Source: CAZGTQ01 sp964528575
GTDB taxonomy: Bacteria > Planctomycetota > UBA1135 > GCA-002686595
Assembly (NCBI GenBank): GCA_964528575.1
Contig: CAZGTQ010000441.1
Coordinates: forward strand, 1-16,473
DNA: 16,473 bases
Direction: 5' to 3'
The translations under genes were made by a program, and so were the position numbers. Of the stretch, positions 14,510 to 16,473 are shown in pieces (within the stretch, counting starts at the first letter, position 1; every line of letters starts with the position of its first letter). The notes beneath the pieces are model-generated. The model saw only the letters and a list, made by a program, of their open reading frames with translations, ran no database searches and was not told where the DNA came from.

Positions 14510-16473
14510 CTACGGCGCCCGCGCGAGCTCGACCCGCAGTGGCGCGTCTTCGCCGGGCACCGCGACGCCCCGCACGAGCGCGGGGGCGTAGCGCTCGGGC
14601 GCCTCGACGCGCAGGTCGAGCGTCCGCGCCGGCAGCACGAGCGCGAGCGAGCCGTCGTCGCGCAGCGCGATGTCGTACGCCGTGAGGTCGTGCCAGCCCT
14701 CGCCCTCCGCCACTTCGTCCCCGGCCTGCGCGCCGTCGCGCGCGAAACGCCACGCGAAGCGCGCGTCCTGCACCGCGCTCCCCGACGCCGCGTCGACGAC
14801 CTGGACGAGCAGCGCCGCGATCGCCGGCACGACGAGCTCGAGATCCTCGCGGCCGGCGGCCGCCGCGAAGCGCGAGCGCACTGGCCCGTGCATCACGCGG
14901 AGCGTGAGCGCAGCGCCCGAGGGCGCGTCCAGGGCGACGCGGAAGCGGCCCTCGTCGTCCGTGCGCGCCTGCACGTTCGCCGCGCCTGTCACTGTCACGA
15001 ACACCCACTCGTCCGGCACCGGCTCGCCCGCGTCCGTCGTCACGCGTCCCGCGAGCGGCGTCGTGGGGCTCTCGATCGCGAGGTCGACGACGCGCTCCTC
15101 GCCGAGCGCGATCTCGAGCTCGACCTCGCGCTCGAGATCGTCCGTCAGCGCCTCGACCGCGACCGGCCCCGGCTCGACGCCGGCGAACCGGTACGAGCCG
15201 TCGTCGGCCGTCGTCGTGAGCGCAGTCGCGCTCGCGCCCCGCCAGCGGACGAGCGCCACGAGCGGCTCGCCGTCGAGCGTCACGCGACCGCGCAGCACGG
15301 TGCCGTCGTCGGGAAAGCGCAGCTCGACCTCGCGCGCCTCGCCGGGTCGCTCGAACCGCACGTCCTCGAAGCGCGCCGAGACCCCCGTGTCGGAGCGCGT
15401 CACCCGGAGCGAGTCGTACCCGACGTACGGCGCGAGCGAGTCGAAGCGGAAGCTGCCCGCGTCGTCGGTGCGCATCGAGCGCAGGCTCGAGCGGCGGCCG
15501 AGCCCGACGCCCGCGGGGAGCGCGATGGACGCCGGTGCGTCGCGGTCGAGCGGCAGCACGACGAGCGCGCCGGCGACCGGCTCGCCCGCGCCGCTGCGCA
15601 CGACGCCCGCGAGCGTGCACGCTCCGACGAGCGGCAGGACGAGCTCGCGCCGCGCGTCGTCGGGCTCGAGCCACGCGTGGGTGACCGCGTGGCCGGGCGC
15701 GACCGCTTCGAAGCGGACGCGCTCGTCGGAGAGCCCCGCGACGACGAAGCGCCCGCCCGCATCGCTGCGGGCGACCTCGCGCAGGCCGACGCGGATCGCC
15801 GCGCCCGCGACGGGCGCTCCGCTCTCGAACAGCACGACGCGGCCCGCGACCGAGCGCCCCGCGGGGACGAGCAGGTCGTACGTCCCGCGCTCGCCGCCGA
15901 CCGGTCCGATCCGCCGCTCGGCCGGCACGCGGCCGGGGACGAGCACGTCGACGACGAACGCCTCCGTGCGCGGCGCGCGGTCGAAGCGGAAGCGGCCGTC
16001 GGCGTCCGTCGCGACCGAGCGCATTGCGCCGTCGCGCCAGCCGTAGCACCCGAAGTCGACCTGCGCCCCGGCGAGCGGCGCGCGCGTGTCGAGGTCGAGC
16101 ACGCGCCCTTCGACCGTCGCCGCGCGCGCGAGCGCGAAGCGCGGCGGCCAGCGCAGCGGCGTGTCGAGCGCGATCGAGACGTGGCCCGGATGCTCGGCGG
16201 CGAGCAGGTCGACGCCGTGCGTGTACGCGCCCGCGGGGAAGCGGAATGCGCCGCTCGCGTCGGTGCGCGCCTGCACGCCGGTCGACGTCAGCGTGGCGTC
16301 GATCGCAGGCAGGTCGACGACGGTGACGAGCGCGCCCTCGAGCGGCGCGCCGTCCTCGTCGAAGACCCAGCCGTCGGGCTCGGCCGCGGCGTCCGGCGTG
16401 CTCGCCGCGCCCGCGCCGGAGCTCGCGGCGGCGGGCGGCTCGGCGAGCGGCTCGCGCGCGCCGTGCGCGTGGC
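14510..16473 (-). CDS. Carboxypeptidase-regulatory-like repeat protein, 5' end outside the window
   Basis: 653 residues are visible before the TAG at 14510-14512, and the frame is open to the right edge, so the start lies beyond 16473. The protein is built of beta-sandwich units of the carboxypeptidase-regulatory/CNA-B-like type, each with a V-x-G-x-V strand, G-x-P-x-x-G-A-x-V turn and T-D-x-x-G-x-F-x-F end. Clear units begin at GWVFDEDGAPLEGALV (about 16380), VEGRVLDLDTRAPLAGAQV (16110), VAGRVVLFESGAPVAGAAI (15850), LAGVVRSGAGEPVAGALVV (15610), LRGRVTLDGEPL (15290) and LAGRVTTDAGEPV (15050). An Ala/Pro/Ser-rich linker (16385-16460) precedes the first. Such proteins are exported and often surface-attached in planctomycetes; no catalytic domain is seen. 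The GTG at 16274-16276 is an internal codon, not a start. Confidence 0.88.
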   Translation of the reverse strand, partial: HAHGAREPLAEPPAAASSGAGAASTPDAAAEPDGWVFDEDGAPLEGALVTVVDLPAIDATLTSTGVQARTDASGAFRFPAGAYTHGVDLLAAEHPGHVSIALDTPLRWPPRFALARAATVEGRVLDLDTRAPLAGAQVDFGCYGWRDGAMRSVATDADGRFRFDRAPRTEAFVVDVLVPGRVPAERRIGPVGGERGTYDLLVPAGRSVAGRVVLFESGAPVAGAAIRVGLREVARSDAGGRFVVAGLSDERVRFEAVAPGHAVTHAWLEPDDARRELVLPLVGACTLAGVVRSGAGEPVAGALVVLPLDRDAPASIALPAGVGLGRRSSLRSMRTDDAGSFRFDSLAPYVGYDSLRVTRSDTGVSARFEDVRFERPGEAREVELRFPDDGTVLRGRVTLDGEPLVALVRWRGASATALTTTADDGSYRFAGVEPGPVAVEALTDDLEREVELEIALGEERVVDLAIESPTTPLAGRVTTDAGEPVPDEWVFVTVTGAANVQARTDDEGRFRVALDAPSGAALTLRVMHGPVRSRFAAAAGREDLELVVPAIAALLVQVVDAASGSAVQDARFAWRFARDGAQAGDEVAEGEGWHDLTAYDIALRDDGSLALVLPARTLDLRVEAPERYAPALVRGVAVPGEDAPLRVELARAP

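Overview
The window is very GC-rich DNA with strong G/C preference at third codon positions, so long shadow frames lie opposite almost every gene. The gene content points to a bacterium of the planctomycete/PVC type: a Tat-exported Gfo/Idh/MocA oxidoreductase, a secreted dehydrogenase-ThuA-DUF1080 fusion, a large multiheme cytochrome c with a PA14-like N-terminus, and a secreted protein of carboxypeptidase-regulatory-like repeats. This is inferred from protein families; there is no rRNA or other phylogenetic marker to confirm it.

Layout, left to right. A 12-bp tandem repeat runs off the left edge (1-144). Endonuclease V (nfi, minus strand, 216-911) follows. A short coding-like stretch with an in-frame TAA (955-1179, plus) precedes the exported Gfo/Idh/MocA oxidoreductase (1263-2543, plus). 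Two minus-strand genes form a likely operon: a metallo-beta-lactamase-fold lipoprotein (3393-4286) and a small secreted repeat protein (2793-3371). Divergent from them is a secreted alpha-helical protein of unknown function (4362-5447, plus), which converges, 6 bp apart, on a long minus-strand block. That block reads rimK (11562-12464), a pentaheme cytochrome c (8795-11524), and the 1114-residue dehydrogenase/ThuA/DUF1080 fusion (5454-8798). The last two overlap by 4 bp (ATGA). Next comes 1.28 kb with no convincing gene (12465-13744), then an NYN-OST-HTH RNA-associated protein (13745-14503, plus). Last is a secreted repeat protein on the minus strand whose 5' end lies beyond the right edge (14510-16473).

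How the genes may work together: the cytochrome and fusion protein look like one exported redox/carbohydrate module. The fusion carries a sorbosone-dehydrogenase-type propeller, a ThuA-like domain and a 3-keto-disaccharide hydrolase domain, and the translationally coupled cytochrome could take the electrons. Together with the exported Gfo/Idh/MocA enzyme 3 kb away, this suggests periplasmic oxidation of sugars to keto-sugars followed by glycoside cleavage. That pathway is inference from family knowledge.

The parts least explained by known genes are the 1.28-kb divergent gap, with its hairpins and a helically phased array of five CCAC-containing 11-mers just upstream of the NYN gene, and the 12-bp repeat at the left edge.
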